DNA of 64,000 nt from Jiangella ureilytica (GTDB taxonomy: Bacteria; Actinomycetota; Actinomycetes; Jiangellales; Jiangellaceae), in NCBI RefSeq assembly GCF_004348545.1, contig NZ_SMKL01000028.1:1-64000 (forward strand), in the 5' to 3' direction. How positions within the stretch are numbered: the stretch's first letter is position 1; each line of letters opens with the position of its first letter. This document shows positions 9,000 through 17,231 of this stretch, piece by piece. A model generated the notes under the pieces. The model had not been told where the DNA came from and searched no databases. It saw only the letters and a list, made by a program, of their open reading frames with translations. The position numbers were made by a program, and so were the translations under genes.

Positions 9000-9871
9000 T
9001 GTTCCTCTGCCGTCTCCGCACCGACGCCGGCACCGTCGCCGCCGTCCGCCTCGACGACGAGACGCTGCTCGACCTGTCGCCGATCGCCGGGGACGACCTG
9101 GTGGCGCTGCTGCAGGACCGCGGGGTCGACGGACTGGGTGCCGCGGTGGCCGCGCTCGCGGCGTCGTCCTCGGCCGTGCGGGTGCCGGTCGCGTCCGCGC
9201 GGTTCGACGTCCCCGTCCCCCGCCCGCAGAAGATCGTCTGCGTCGCCCTCAACTACGTCGCGCACGCCGAGGAGGGCGCCCAGGCGGTGCCCACCGAGCC
9301 GGTCATCTTCTTCAAGCCGCCGTCGTCGCTGCTCCCCCACGGCGAGACGGTCCGCAACCCGGCCCGGTCGTCGCGGCTGGACTTCGAGGTCGAGCTCGCC
9401 GTGGTCATCGGCGCCCGAGCGCGCGATGTCGCCGTCGACGGCTGGCGCGACATCGTGCTCGGCTACACCGTCCTCAACGACATGACGGCGCGCGACCTGC
9501 AACTGGTCGCGATCGAGAAGAACCAGCCGTGGGACCACAGCAAGGGCTTCGACACGTTCGCGCCCTGCGGCCCGTACCTGGTCACCGCCGACGAGATCGC
9601 CGACCCGGGCTCGCTCGACCTGTCGCTCACGGTCGACGGCGTGGTGCGGCAGTCGTCGAACACGCGGCACATGGTGTTCGGGGTGCCGGAGCTGATCTCG
9701 GTGATCTCGGCCGGCATGACGCTCGAGCCGGGCGACATCATCGCGACGGGCACCCCGTCGGGCATCGGCAAGGTCGAGGACGGCGGCACCATGGTCGCCA
9801 CCGTCGAGGGCGTGGGATCGCTGGTGAACACGGCCGCCTACGAGCGTTCGGTGGTGGGGGCGCCGGCCTGA
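8999..9871 (+). CDS. Fumarylacetoacetate hydrolase (FAH) family protein
   Basis: This 290-aa protein has a small N-terminal domain (residues 1-70) and the FAH beta-roll catalytic domain. Key features are NYVAHAEE at 85-92, EPVIFFKPPSSLLP at 100-113, the metal ligands Glu130 and Glu132 (LDFEVELAVVIG) with Asp161 (LNDMTARDL), KGFDTFAPCGPYLV, and the closing ATGTPSGIG. Members hydrolyse or decarboxylate 2-keto-diacids or dehydrate 2-keto-3-deoxy sugar acids with Mg2+. In this operon a 2,4-diketo or 2-keto-3-deoxy sugar-acid substrate is plausible. It shares a one-base overlap with genes on each side. Confidence 0.93.
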   Translation: MFLCRLRTDAGTVAAVRLDDETLLDLSPIAGDDLVALLQDRGVDGLGAAVAALAASSSAVRVPVASARFDVPVPRPQKIVCVALNYVAHAEEGAQAVPTEPVIFFKPPSSLLPHGETVRNPARSSRLDFEVELAVVIGARARDVAVDGWRDIVLGYTVLNDMTARDLQLVAIEKNQPWDHSKGFDTFAPCGPYLVTADEIADPGSLDLSLTVDGVVRQSSNTRHMVFGVPELISVISAGMTLEPGDIIATGTPSGIGKVEDGGTMVATVEGVGSLVNTAAYERSVVGAPA

Positions 9872-10686
9872 TGGACCTCACCGTCGCGTGCGCCCAGCCG
9901 GCACCCCGGCTGGGCGCGGTGGCCGCGAACCTCGCCGCCGTGCGGGCCGCGGCCACCTCCGCCGTCGAGTCGTCCGGCGCGTCCCTGGTCGTGTTCCCCG
10001 AGTGTGCGGTGACCGGCTACCCGTTCTCCCGCTCCGACGCGGAAGCCGTGGCCTCCCCGGCCGACGGTGAGGTTGCGTCCGCGCTCGGCTCGGTGGCCGC
10101 CGCACTGGGCGTGCATCTCGCCGTCGGTCTCATCGAGTCCGACGGCCCGGACCTGTACGACGCGCTCTCGCTGTTCGGCCCCGACGGCTCGCGATTGGCG
10201 ACCTATCGGAAGGCGCACCTGTTCAGCACCGAGCGCGCGGTCTACGCGCCGGGTCCCGGCCCCGTGGTGGTCTCCACTGATCTGGGGACCCTGGGGCTGA
10301 CGGTCTGCTACGACCTGATCTTCCCCGAATACGTCCGCGCGCTGGTCGACGCCGGCGCGACGATGATCGTCAACGCGACGAACTGGATCACCGACTCGTG
10401 GCAGACGGACATGGGCTGGGACGGGTCGATGGTGCGGTCGCTGGCGCGCGTGCGGGCGCTCGAGAACGGCGTGCCGGTGGTGATGGCGTGCCTCGCGGGT
10501 GCCGGCGGCGGCTTCACCAGCATCGGCCACTCGACCATCGCCTCGGCCTCCGGCCGAGTTCTGGCCTCCCTCGGGTCCGGGGAAGGCGTTGCCGCCGCCC
10601 GCGTCGTGACGGACGACGCGGATGCGCGCCGCTGGAGCGAGCTGGCCACCTACCGCGCCGACCGCCGTCCCGACCTCTATGGATGA
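9871..10686 (+). CDS. Carbon-nitrogen hydrolase (nitrilase superfamily amidase)
   Basis: This 271-aa protein shows the full Glu-Lys-Cys triad of the nitrilase superfamily: Glu44 in VVFPECAVTGYP, Lys114 in TYRKAHLF and Cys146 in LTVCYDLIFPE. Length and motif spacing fit aliphatic amidases, N-carbamoyl-hydrolases and omega-amidases rather than true nitrilases. It is the last gene of the operon that starts at 829 and ends just before a perfect inverted repeat. A role in removing an amide or carbamoyl group from the imported substrate is inference from context. Confidence 0.92.
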   Translation: MDLTVACAQPAPRLGAVAANLAAVRAAATSAVESSGASLVVFPECAVTGYPFSRSDAEAVASPADGEVASALGSVAAALGVHLAVGLIESDGPDLYDALSLFGPDGSRLATYRKAHLFSTERAVYAPGPGPVVVSTDLGTLGLTVCYDLIFPEYVRALVDAGATMIVNATNWITDSWQTDMGWDGSMVRSLARVRALENGVPVVMACLAGAGGGFTSIGHSTIASASGRVLASLGSGEGVAAARVVTDDADARRWSELATYRADRRPDLYG

Positions 10687-10712
10687 GGATCCGGTGACCG
10701 GCAGGACCGAAG

Positions 10713-10760
10713 ATGGTTGAGGGATTCGTGTCGCCAGGGCGACACGAATCCCTCAACCAT
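10713..10760. terminator. Perfect 22-bp inverted repeat between convergent genes (bidirectional terminator or mobile palindrome)
   Basis: Bases 10713-10734 and 10739-10760 are exact reverse complements with a 4-base loop (CAGG). The site lies between the stops of the amidase (+) and the beta-propeller gene (-). The stem is less GC-rich than its surroundings and has no T-tract. It would fold into a very stable hairpin in transcripts from either strand. Confidence 0.75.
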
Positions 10761-10768
10761 TCGGAGCG

Positions 10769-12790
10769 CTACGGGGTCCAGCGCATCACGTGGCTGCCGC
10801 TCCCCCAGTAGACCCGCCCGGAATCGTCGAAGGCGATGGTGCGGTAGTAGCCGCCACCCACCTCGGCGAGCGTCGTGACCGTATCCGTAGCCGGGTCGAT
10901 GCGGAACAGCGCGCTCCCCGACGTTCCGTAGACCAGGCCGTCCGGGCCGGTCGCCAGCGCCAGAGCCGAGCCGAGCGGGAACGAGCCCAACGCCGTCACC
11001 GTCCGCGACGCGGGATCGAAGCGGAACCAGTCCCCCTCGAGCGTCGACCCGTAGACGGCACCGTTCCCGGCGACGGCGAGCGAGGCGATCCATTCGGAGC
11101 CGGGCACCGGCACCACGGAATGGACGACGGCGGCGGACGCCTCGTCGAAGACCAACAAGCGCGCGTCCCCGGTCGCCGTCACGCCGTCGCCATGGGTGGT
11201 CGAGCCCACATAGATCTCGCCGGCACCCGCGGCCAGGGAGAAGAGATTGTGATCACCCGCGAGATGCCGCCACGACGACACCGCATGGGTGTCCCCGTCG
11301 ACCCGCGACAACGCCCCACCCAGCTGCCCGTACGCCGCACCCGACGCGACATACACGTCGCCGGACGAGCCCTGGACCATGTCCCACGGGCGGTACTGCT
11401 CGTCGCCCACGGGGCCGAGATCCACCGGGTTCGACGCCGGGTCCGCACCGGGCTGCCACGGCCGCGCGGGGTCGTAGACCGTCACCACGTTGTGCGTGTA
11501 CGAGCCCATGAACAGCTCGTCGTCCGTCGAGGCGAGGGACAGGATCTCCCCGCTCCGCCCGACGGCGACCCCGCCCAGCACCGTGGTCGCCCCCGTCGAG
11601 GGGTCGATCCGGAACAGCGCGTTGGTCTCGTAGGTGCCGCCGTAGACCGCGCCGTCCGGGCCGGTGCGCAAGGCCGTCACGTTGCTCCCCGACCCGGTGA
11701 ACAACAGCTGCGCCGTCACCACCTCGCCGGTCGCCGGGTTGAAGCGCCCGAACAGGCCCTTCTGGCCGATGCCGACCAGCCATTCAGATCCGTCGATGAC
11801 GGCGCTGGACAGCTGCCCCGACACCCACGACGCATCGGTGAGGCGCGTGCACCCATCGTCGCCGAAGGAGTATCGCACGATCCCGTACGACGCGCCCGGG
11901 CAGGTCCCGACGGCGTAGGCCTCGTCGTCGGAGATCGGCAGCACCCCCGTCCCCGTCAGCGCCGGCACCTCGCCGAGGAACTCGGTCCGAGTGCCGCGGA
12001 GCCCGAACCGCAGCACCCGCTGGTCCGGCACGACCATCTGCACCAGCAGGTCGTTGCCGACCACCGCCGCGTTGTAGGCGAACGAGTAGTCCGCGTACTG
12101 CGCCGGCAGGATCGAGGTCGCGACGCCGGTGCGGGTGTCGACGATGTTGGCCGAGGCCGGGGTGCCGCCGCCGACGAAGACGCGCCGGCCGTCCAGGGGC
12201 ACGATCGCCTTCGCGTACAGCCGGTCCTGCTGCACGACGCCGAGGTCGCGAAGCTCGGCAGTGCGCTGGTCGAACGAGAACAGCTTCCCCGACGGGTACG
12301 TGCCGAGATAGGTTTTTCCGGCCCGCCCGGCGCCCACGCCGAAGAAGAAGGTGTGACCGATGTCGGTCTCGTCGCTCGTCGCGACGATCCCCAGCTGCTC
12401 GGTCCGCGGGTCGTAACGCCACAGGTGCGCCAGGCCGTCGCCGTGCTGGGTGGCGAGGTACACGCGGCCGTCGGAGCCGAGCGAGGTGTGGTAGCCGCCC
12501 CACGAGTCCGGCATCGGCAGCTCCTTCACCAGCTCGCCGGTCTCGATGTCGATCGCGAAGAACGTGACACCGGGCGAGCTGGCCGCGTAGGTGCTGCCGT
12601 AGAGCATCGGGCGGCCGTCGCGGTCGACGCCGGTGACGCTGTCGAGGATCAGGAAGTTCGAGATCGGGACGCCGAGGTCCTCGACCGTGCCGATCGCGGC
12701 GGGAGCGACGGAAGCGGCGGGCGCGGCCGCGCCCGCCGTCGCCGTCGTCATGAGTACGGCGACGAGCAGAGCAGGGATCCATCTGGGCAT
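10769..12790 (-). CDS. Secreted beta-propeller protein of unknown function (PQQ/virginiamycin B lyase-like repeats)
   Basis: This 673-aa protein starts at the ATG at 12790, preceded by GGAGGAGG. It has a Sec signal peptide (MPRWIPALLVAVLMTTATAGAAA, cleaved around residues 23-30) and no anchor. The mature protein consists of short beta-blade repeats with recurring cues such as ALRTGPDGAVYGGTYE, LFRIDPSTG, LVYGTSGSALFRIDP and YDPRT, typical of 6-8-bladed propellers. The first mature segment is DLGVPISNFLILDSVTGVD. It is clearly paralogous to the protein at 17232-19571 but lacks that protein's C-terminal Ig-like domain. It may be a binding protein or a lyase; no catalytic set is evident. Confidence 0.75.
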   Translation of the reverse strand: MPRWIPALLVAVLMTTATAGAAAPAASVAPAAIGTVEDLGVPISNFLILDSVTGVDRDGRPMLYGSTYAASSPGVTFFAIDIETGELVKELPMPDSWGGYHTSLGSDGRVYLATQHGDGLAHLWRYDPRTEQLGIVATSDETDIGHTFFFGVGAGRAGKTYLGTYPSGKLFSFDQRTAELRDLGVVQQDRLYAKAIVPLDGRRVFVGGGTPASANIVDTRTGVATSILPAQYADYSFAYNAAVVGNDLLVQMVVPDQRVLRFGLRGTRTEFLGEVPALTGTGVLPISDDEAYAVGTCPGASYGIVRYSFGDDGCTRLTDASWVSGQLSSAVIDGSEWLVGIGQKGLFGRFNPATGEVVTAQLLFTGSGSNVTALRTGPDGAVYGGTYETNALFRIDPSTGATTVLGGVAVGRSGEILSLASTDDELFMGSYTHNVVTVYDPARPWQPGADPASNPVDLGPVGDEQYRPWDMVQGSSGDVYVASGAAYGQLGGALSRVDGDTHAVSSWRHLAGDHNLFSLAAGAGEIYVGSTTHGDGVTATGDARLLVFDEASAAVVHSVVPVPGSEWIASLAVAGNGAVYGSTLEGDWFRFDPASRTVTALGSFPLGSALALATGPDGLVYGTSGSALFRIDPATDTVTTLAEVGGGYYRTIAFDDSGRVYWGSGSHVMRWTP

Positions 12791-12925
12791 TCCGGGGGCC
12801 TCCTCCGATGGTGGTGCCCCGGACGCTAGACGCACCGGCGCGTCCCGCCCAGGCGCGTGTTTGCGCTCTTCAGAGGGCAAGAATCCGCCCTGTGCCCGGC
12901 CGCCGCGCGCCCTATCGTGGCCACG

Positions 12926-14650
12926 ATGATCCGGATCCTCACCGACCCGAAGCATGCCGACGCGGCCCGGCGCGAGGGGCGGGACGTCTGGTCGGCGCCG
13001 GCCGCTGCTGAGGCGCTCGCGATCCTCGGCGTCCCCGCCACCGTGCACGACGGGCTGCCCATGATCGACGACGGCCGCCGGCTGCCGCTTCTCGTCGTCG
13101 ACGAGCCGGACCCGGACACGGCCGCCGCCCTGCTCGATCACGCCGACAGCGGCGGCGCGTTCGTCGTCTGCGGTCATGATCCGAGCTGGACCGGCCTGAC
13201 GGCGACACCGGCGCCCGCCGAGGCGCTCGTCCACGTCGACGCGCAGCTCACGTCCGACGGCGAGCCGCTACGACTGCGCGCGTTCGGCGGCTGGGCCCTC
13301 ACCGTGCCCGGCGGCGACGTCGTCGGCGCCAGCTGGGAGCACGACCGGAGTCCCGCGATCGTGCGCGTCGCGCGCGGGCGCGGCACGGTCGCCGTCGTCG
13401 GGCCGGATCTGTGGCACACGCTGGTCCGCATCACGCAGGGCCACCGTGTCGACGGCGACGGTGTCGCGCCCGCGGACGGCTCCGCCCCGGTCGACGACGG
13501 GCTGTTGAAGTGCGACGACGGCATCGCGCTCTCGTGGACCGAGGACCGCACGACCGTCGACGGCGTCCCAGCGGACGAGACCTACGAGCACGTCCACCCG
13601 CCCACGCGCAGCCTGCCGTTCTTCGCCGCCGCCCAGGCCGACCAGTGGCGCGAGATCCTGCTGCACCTCCTTCTGGATCTGACCGGCGACGACGTCCTCC
13701 CGTTGGTCGCGCCGTGGCCGGACGGCGCACCTGCGGCGGCGCACGTGAGCCACGACTCCGACGCCAACGACGACCCGTCGGCGCGCGCCGCGCTGGACTG
13801 CTTCGCGGCCGCCGGCATCGCCGTCACCTGGTGTTTCCTCTACCCGGGCGGCTACTCGCAGGAGATCTACGACGAGGTGGTCGCGGCCGGGCACGAGCCG
13901 GCGCTGCACTACAACGCGATGCTCGACACGCCGGATTGCACGTGGGGCCTCGACCGGCTGCGCGAGCAACTGGCCTGGGCGACCCACCAGGTGCGCGGCG
14001 CGCCCATCGTCACGAACAAGAACCACTTCACCCGCTGGGAGGGATGGGACGAGTTCTTCCTGTGGTGCGAGGATCTCGGCCTGCGGGTCGACCAGAGCCA
14101 CGGGCCGAGCGTCCAGGGCGCGATCGGCTTCCCGTTCGGGACCTGCCACCCGCACCGTCCGCTGACGAGCGCCGCGCACGGCAACCGCCCGGTCGACGTG
14201 CTGGACCTGCCGCTGCAGACGCAGGACCTCTGGCTCACCTGCACGCTTGAGGTCCGCGACGCGTTCGTCGCCGAGGCGTTGCGCCGGCACGGCCTGGTGC
14301 ACCTGCTCTTCCACGGTCAGCACCTGCAGCACCACGTCGAGGTTCGCACCGCGCTGGCCGAGACCGTCCACCGGCTGCGCGCCGCCGGGGTCGCCTTCCA
14401 CACCAGCGCCGCGCTGGCCGACTGGTCGGAACGACGGCGGCAGCTGCGGCTGCGCACGACGACCACGGACGACGGCGCCGTGACGGTCACCGTCGAGGGC
14501 GGCCGCGACGTCGACGGCGTCGCACTGCTCGTCCCGGCGCACCTCCGGCCCTACGGCGACGGCGACCGGCACCAGCGGGTGGTCCGCTACGGCCGCACCT
14601 TCACCCAGGTGGTCCTCGACGGCCGCAGCGTCCGGCTGGTCCCGGCGTGA
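12926..14650 (+). CDS. Polysaccharide deacetylase-like (beta/alpha)7 protein with unusual metal motif
   Basis: This 574-aa protein starts at the ATG at 12926; a GTG at 12917 is an alternative. Residues 1-200 look like a Rossmann/glutamine-amidotransferase-like domain, with beta strands and VVCGHD and VVGPDLWH elements. From about residue 265 it resembles the glycoside hydrolase/deacetylase superfamily. HVSHDSDAND (near 273-282) sits where deacetylases have TFDDG, followed by ITWCFLYPGGYSQEI-type (here VTWCFLYPGGYS), HEPALHYN, NKNHFTRWEGWDEF and HLLFHGQHLQHH. A beta-rich C-terminal end follows. There is no signal peptide, so it is probably cytosolic. It overlaps the DegT-type aminotransferase gene by four bases. 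The substrate is unknown; an amino-sugar derivative is suggested by the partner. Confidence 0.65.
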   Translation: MIRILTDPKHADAARREGRDVWSAPAAAEALAILGVPATVHDGLPMIDDGRRLPLLVVDEPDPDTAAALLDHADSGGAFVVCGHDPSWTGLTATPAPAEALVHVDAQLTSDGEPLRLRAFGGWALTVPGGDVVGASWEHDRSPAIVRVARGRGTVAVVGPDLWHTLVRITQGHRVDGDGVAPADGSAPVDDGLLKCDDGIALSWTEDRTTVDGVPADETYEHVHPPTRSLPFFAAAQADQWREILLHLLLDLTGDDVLPLVAPWPDGAPAAAHVSHDSDANDDPSARAALDCFAAAGIAVTWCFLYPGGYSQEIYDEVVAAGHEPALHYNAMLDTPDCTWGLDRLREQLAWATHQVRGAPIVTNKNHFTRWEGWDEFFLWCEDLGLRVDQSHGPSVQGAIGFPFGTCHPHRPLTSAAHGNRPVDVLDLPLQTQDLWLTCTLEVRDAFVAEALRRHGLVHLLFHGQHLQHHVEVRTALAETVHRLRAAGVAFHTSAALADWSERRRQLRLRTTTTDDGAVTVTVEGGRDVDGVALLVPAHLRPYGDGDRHQRVVRYGRTFTQVVLDGRSVRLVPA

Positions 14651-15879
14651 CCCGGCTCGCCGTCGACGGCGGATCGCCGGTGCGCACCCAGCCGCTGCCC
14701 ACCGTCCTGGTCCCCGCCGGGCGCACGTTCGGCGCCGAGGAGCGGGCGGCCGTCCTCGAGGTGCTCGACAGCGGCGTCCTCAACGCATCGTGCGGAGGCC
14801 CGTGGCTGGCCGAGCTCGAGGCGACGATGGCCGGCCTGCACGGCATCGCCCACGCCGTCGCCAGCTCCTCCGGCACCGCGGCACTGCACCTCGCCGTCGC
14901 CGCGGTCGACCCGGAGCCGGGCGACGAGGTCATCACGACTCCCCTGACCGACTGGGGCACGATCGCCGCGATCCTCGCCCAGAACGCCGTCCCCGTCTTC
15001 GCCGACGTCGACCCGCTGACCGGCAACCTCGACCCGGCATCGGTCGAGGCCTGCCTCTCGCCGCGCACCCGGGCGATCCTCGTCGTCCACCTGTTCGGCG
15101 CTGCCGCGCCCGTGGCCGAGCTGCGCACACTGGCCGACCGCGCCGGCGTTCCGCTGATCGAGGACTGCGCCCAGGCCTACCTGGCCCGGCCCGCGCCCGC
15201 GGCGCCGCCCGTCGGCACCTACGGCGCCGTCGGCTGCTTCAGCCTGCAGCAGTACAAGCACGTCACCGCCGGCGACGGCGGCCTCTGCATCACCGCCGAC
15301 CCCGCACACGCCGAGCGGATGCGGCTCTTCGCCGACAAGGCCTGGCCGCGCGACGAAGGCCGGTTTCACCGCTTCCTCGCGCTGAACTACCGGATGACCA
15401 ACCTCACCGCGGCTGTCGCCGCCGTCCAGCTGCGCCGCCTGCCCGAGGTGGTGGCCCGACGGCGCCGGCTTGCGGCGCGGCTGCTGGCGGCGGTCGGCGA
15501 CCTCCCCGGCGTCGACCTGCCGGACCAGCCCGAGCTGCACGCCTGGTGGGTGCTGCCGCTCATCGTCGACGGCGGCAACGAGCGCTGGGCGACGGCGCTC
15601 AGCGCCGAGGGGATCCCGGCTGTCGCCGGCTGGCTGGAGTCGCCGGTCTACCTCTACCCGGCCCTGACCGAGCGGCGCACCTACGGACAGTCGGCGTTCC
15701 CGCTGACCAGCCCGCCGGCCCGGCGGGACTGGACCTACGGTCCCGGACTCTGCCCGCGGGCAGAGCGGCTGGTCGGCGACACCCTCGTGGTCCTGCCGTG
15801 GAACGAGAACTACACCGACGCCGACGTCGACGACATCGCCACCGCCCTCACGAAGGTGGCAGGCGCGCTGACGCCATGA
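14647..15879 (+). CDS. DegT/DnrJ/EryC1/StrS family sugar aminotransferase
   Basis: This 410-aa PLP enzyme starts at GTG 14647 and overlaps the upstream gene by GTGA. It has the conserved SSSGTAALHLAV segment (residues 73-84), PLTDWGTIAAIL, VFADVDPLTGNLDP, VHLFG, IEDCAQAYLA and the catalytic Lys204 in SLQQYKHVTAGDGG. The family transfers an amino group to keto-sugars, or acts as a PLP/PMP dehydratase. The C-terminal third retains the usual NYRMTNLTAAVAAVQL helix. Coupling with the deacetylase-like gene suggests the pair handles one amino-sugar-like substrate. Confidence 0.93.
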   Translation: MTRLAVDGGSPVRTQPLPTVLVPAGRTFGAEERAAVLEVLDSGVLNASCGGPWLAELEATMAGLHGIAHAVASSSGTAALHLAVAAVDPEPGDEVITTPLTDWGTIAAILAQNAVPVFADVDPLTGNLDPASVEACLSPRTRAILVVHLFGAAAPVAELRTLADRAGVPLIEDCAQAYLARPAPAAPPVGTYGAVGCFSLQQYKHVTAGDGGLCITADPAHAERMRLFADKAWPRDEGRFHRFLALNYRMTNLTAAVAAVQLRRLPEVVARRRRLAARLLAAVGDLPGVDLPDQPELHAWWVLPLIVDGGNERWATALSAEGIPAVAGWLESPVYLYPALTERRTYGQSAFPLTSPPARRDWTYGPGLCPRAERLVGDTLVVLPWNENYTDADVDDIATALTKVAGALTP

Positions 15880-15882
15880 TCC

Positions 15883-17208
15883 CTACGTCGGGGTGTAGGT
15901 GAGGTAGTCGAGCCGGCTGAAGGCCGACGAACCGGTGGGCCGGGTCGACAGCAGCATCCGGATCCCGGTGCCGGCGTCGGGGACCCACGAGCCGGTCTCC
16001 TTGCGCTCGAGGTTCGGCGAATACACCTGCGCCGCCCCGCTGACCGGGAACGTCTCCGTCGTCCAGCCCGTGCCGGTGGTCGAGCGCAACACATGCAGCG
16101 ACCCGGAGCCGGCCGCCGGCGTGCCGAGCACGAACCGCTCACCACTCGCCGCGACCGCCAGCTGGCTGTGGTTGTCGTACGCGCCGAGGTCGTGCGGGCT
16201 GCCCGGCAGCGTCACCGAGCCGGCGTTGCCGCGCCAATAGTGGAGGTGTTCGACGCCGGAGATCTTCGTGAAGAACAGCACGTGCGGCCGGTTCGACGAG
16301 TCCACCACCAGGTCGGCCGCGTCGCACCAGTTCGATACGCCGTCGGGCGACGGACAGGACGCGACCATGTAGCGCTGCCCGGACGGGAACGAGGCGCCGC
16401 CGTCGGTCGACCGCCACAGCTGCACGCCGTGGATCGTCGCGCTGCTGCCGGTGTTGAGGACGGTCTGGTTGAACAGCAGCCACACCTCGCCGCTGGTCGT
16501 GCCGGGCCGCACCCGCGGGTACAGGTACGCCTCGTTGACGCCGGGCGTACCCACGAGCGACGTCGTCTCGGTGTTCGTCCAGGTGTCGAACCGGCTGACG
16601 TTCAGGCTCCAGTCGGCCTTGCTGTACGCGTGGTAGATGTAGCGGCGATCGTTGTCGATCGCCATGCCGCCGTAGTACCGCTCCGCGCCGGCCGAGCGCA
16701 CCGAATGGTCGCTCCACGACCCGAGATCGAACGAGCCGTCCCCCAGCCGCGACGAGAACTGCAGCCGCACCAGGTAGACCCGTTCCATCGACGCACCGCT
16801 CGCGGCGGCGACGCCCGGGTAGCACTGCCCGCCGGTGTAGCACGGGACGGTCAGCCAGAGCCGGTTGCCGGAGTCCAGCAGCAGCGACGGCGGCTGGTAG
16901 ACCCACTGGTTCAGCGTGACGGCGAGGGTCCAGTTCACGCCGTCGGGCGACTTCCAGATCCGCGAGATCCACGGGTAGGAGGTGCCGGAGCCGTCCAGCG
17001 TCACCGCATAGCGCCAGCCGTTCGAGTCCTGGACGATCTTGGGCAGCTGCGGGCTGTGCATCGGGGTGACGTTGGTGGCGCCGATGGTGGACGAGATGGT
17101 CGAGACGGTGGTGGACGACGCGGCTGCGGGCGCGATAGGCCCGGCGACGGCGGTGGTGACGAGGGTCGTGACGGCGAACGCCGCGGCCAGTGGACGGGGC
17201 AGCCTCAT
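15883..17208 (-). CDS. Secreted BNR/sialidase-like beta-propeller protein
   Basis: This 441-aa protein has a signal peptide (MRLPRPLAAAFAVTTLVTTAVAGP, about 28 residues). The mature part carries BNR-type cues: SPDGVNWTLAVTLN, WRSTDGGASFPSG, RSTTGTGWTTE and YYGGMAIDNDRRYIYHAYSK. These match a five- or six-bladed sialidase-type propeller, but I do not see the Arg triad or the Tyr/Glu pair of true sialidases. It ends three bases from the convergent aminotransferase stop. A role in binding extracellular glycan is a guess. Confidence 0.6.
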   Translation of the reverse strand: MRLPRPLAAAFAVTTLVTTAVAGPIAPAAASSTTVSTISSTIGATNVTPMHSPQLPKIVQDSNGWRYAVTLDGSGTSYPWISRIWKSPDGVNWTLAVTLNQWVYQPPSLLLDSGNRLWLTVPCYTGGQCYPGVAAASGASMERVYLVRLQFSSRLGDGSFDLGSWSDHSVRSAGAERYYGGMAIDNDRRYIYHAYSKADWSLNVSRFDTWTNTETTSLVGTPGVNEAYLYPRVRPGTTSGEVWLLFNQTVLNTGSSATIHGVQLWRSTDGGASFPSGQRYMVASCPSPDGVSNWCDAADLVVDSSNRPHVLFFTKISGVEHLHYWRGNAGSVTLPGSPHDLGAYDNHSQLAVAASGERFVLGTPAAGSGSLHVLRSTTGTGWTTETFPVSGAAQVYSPNLERKETGSWVPDAGTGIRMLLSTRPTGSSAFSRLDYLTYTPT

Positions 17209-17231
17209 GACGGGCTCCTCACTTCGCTGGG

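Noticed and set aside
15883-17208. Calling this protein a sialidase
   Set aside because: BNR-like cues are present, but the Arg triad and the catalytic Tyr/Glu/Asp set could not be found.
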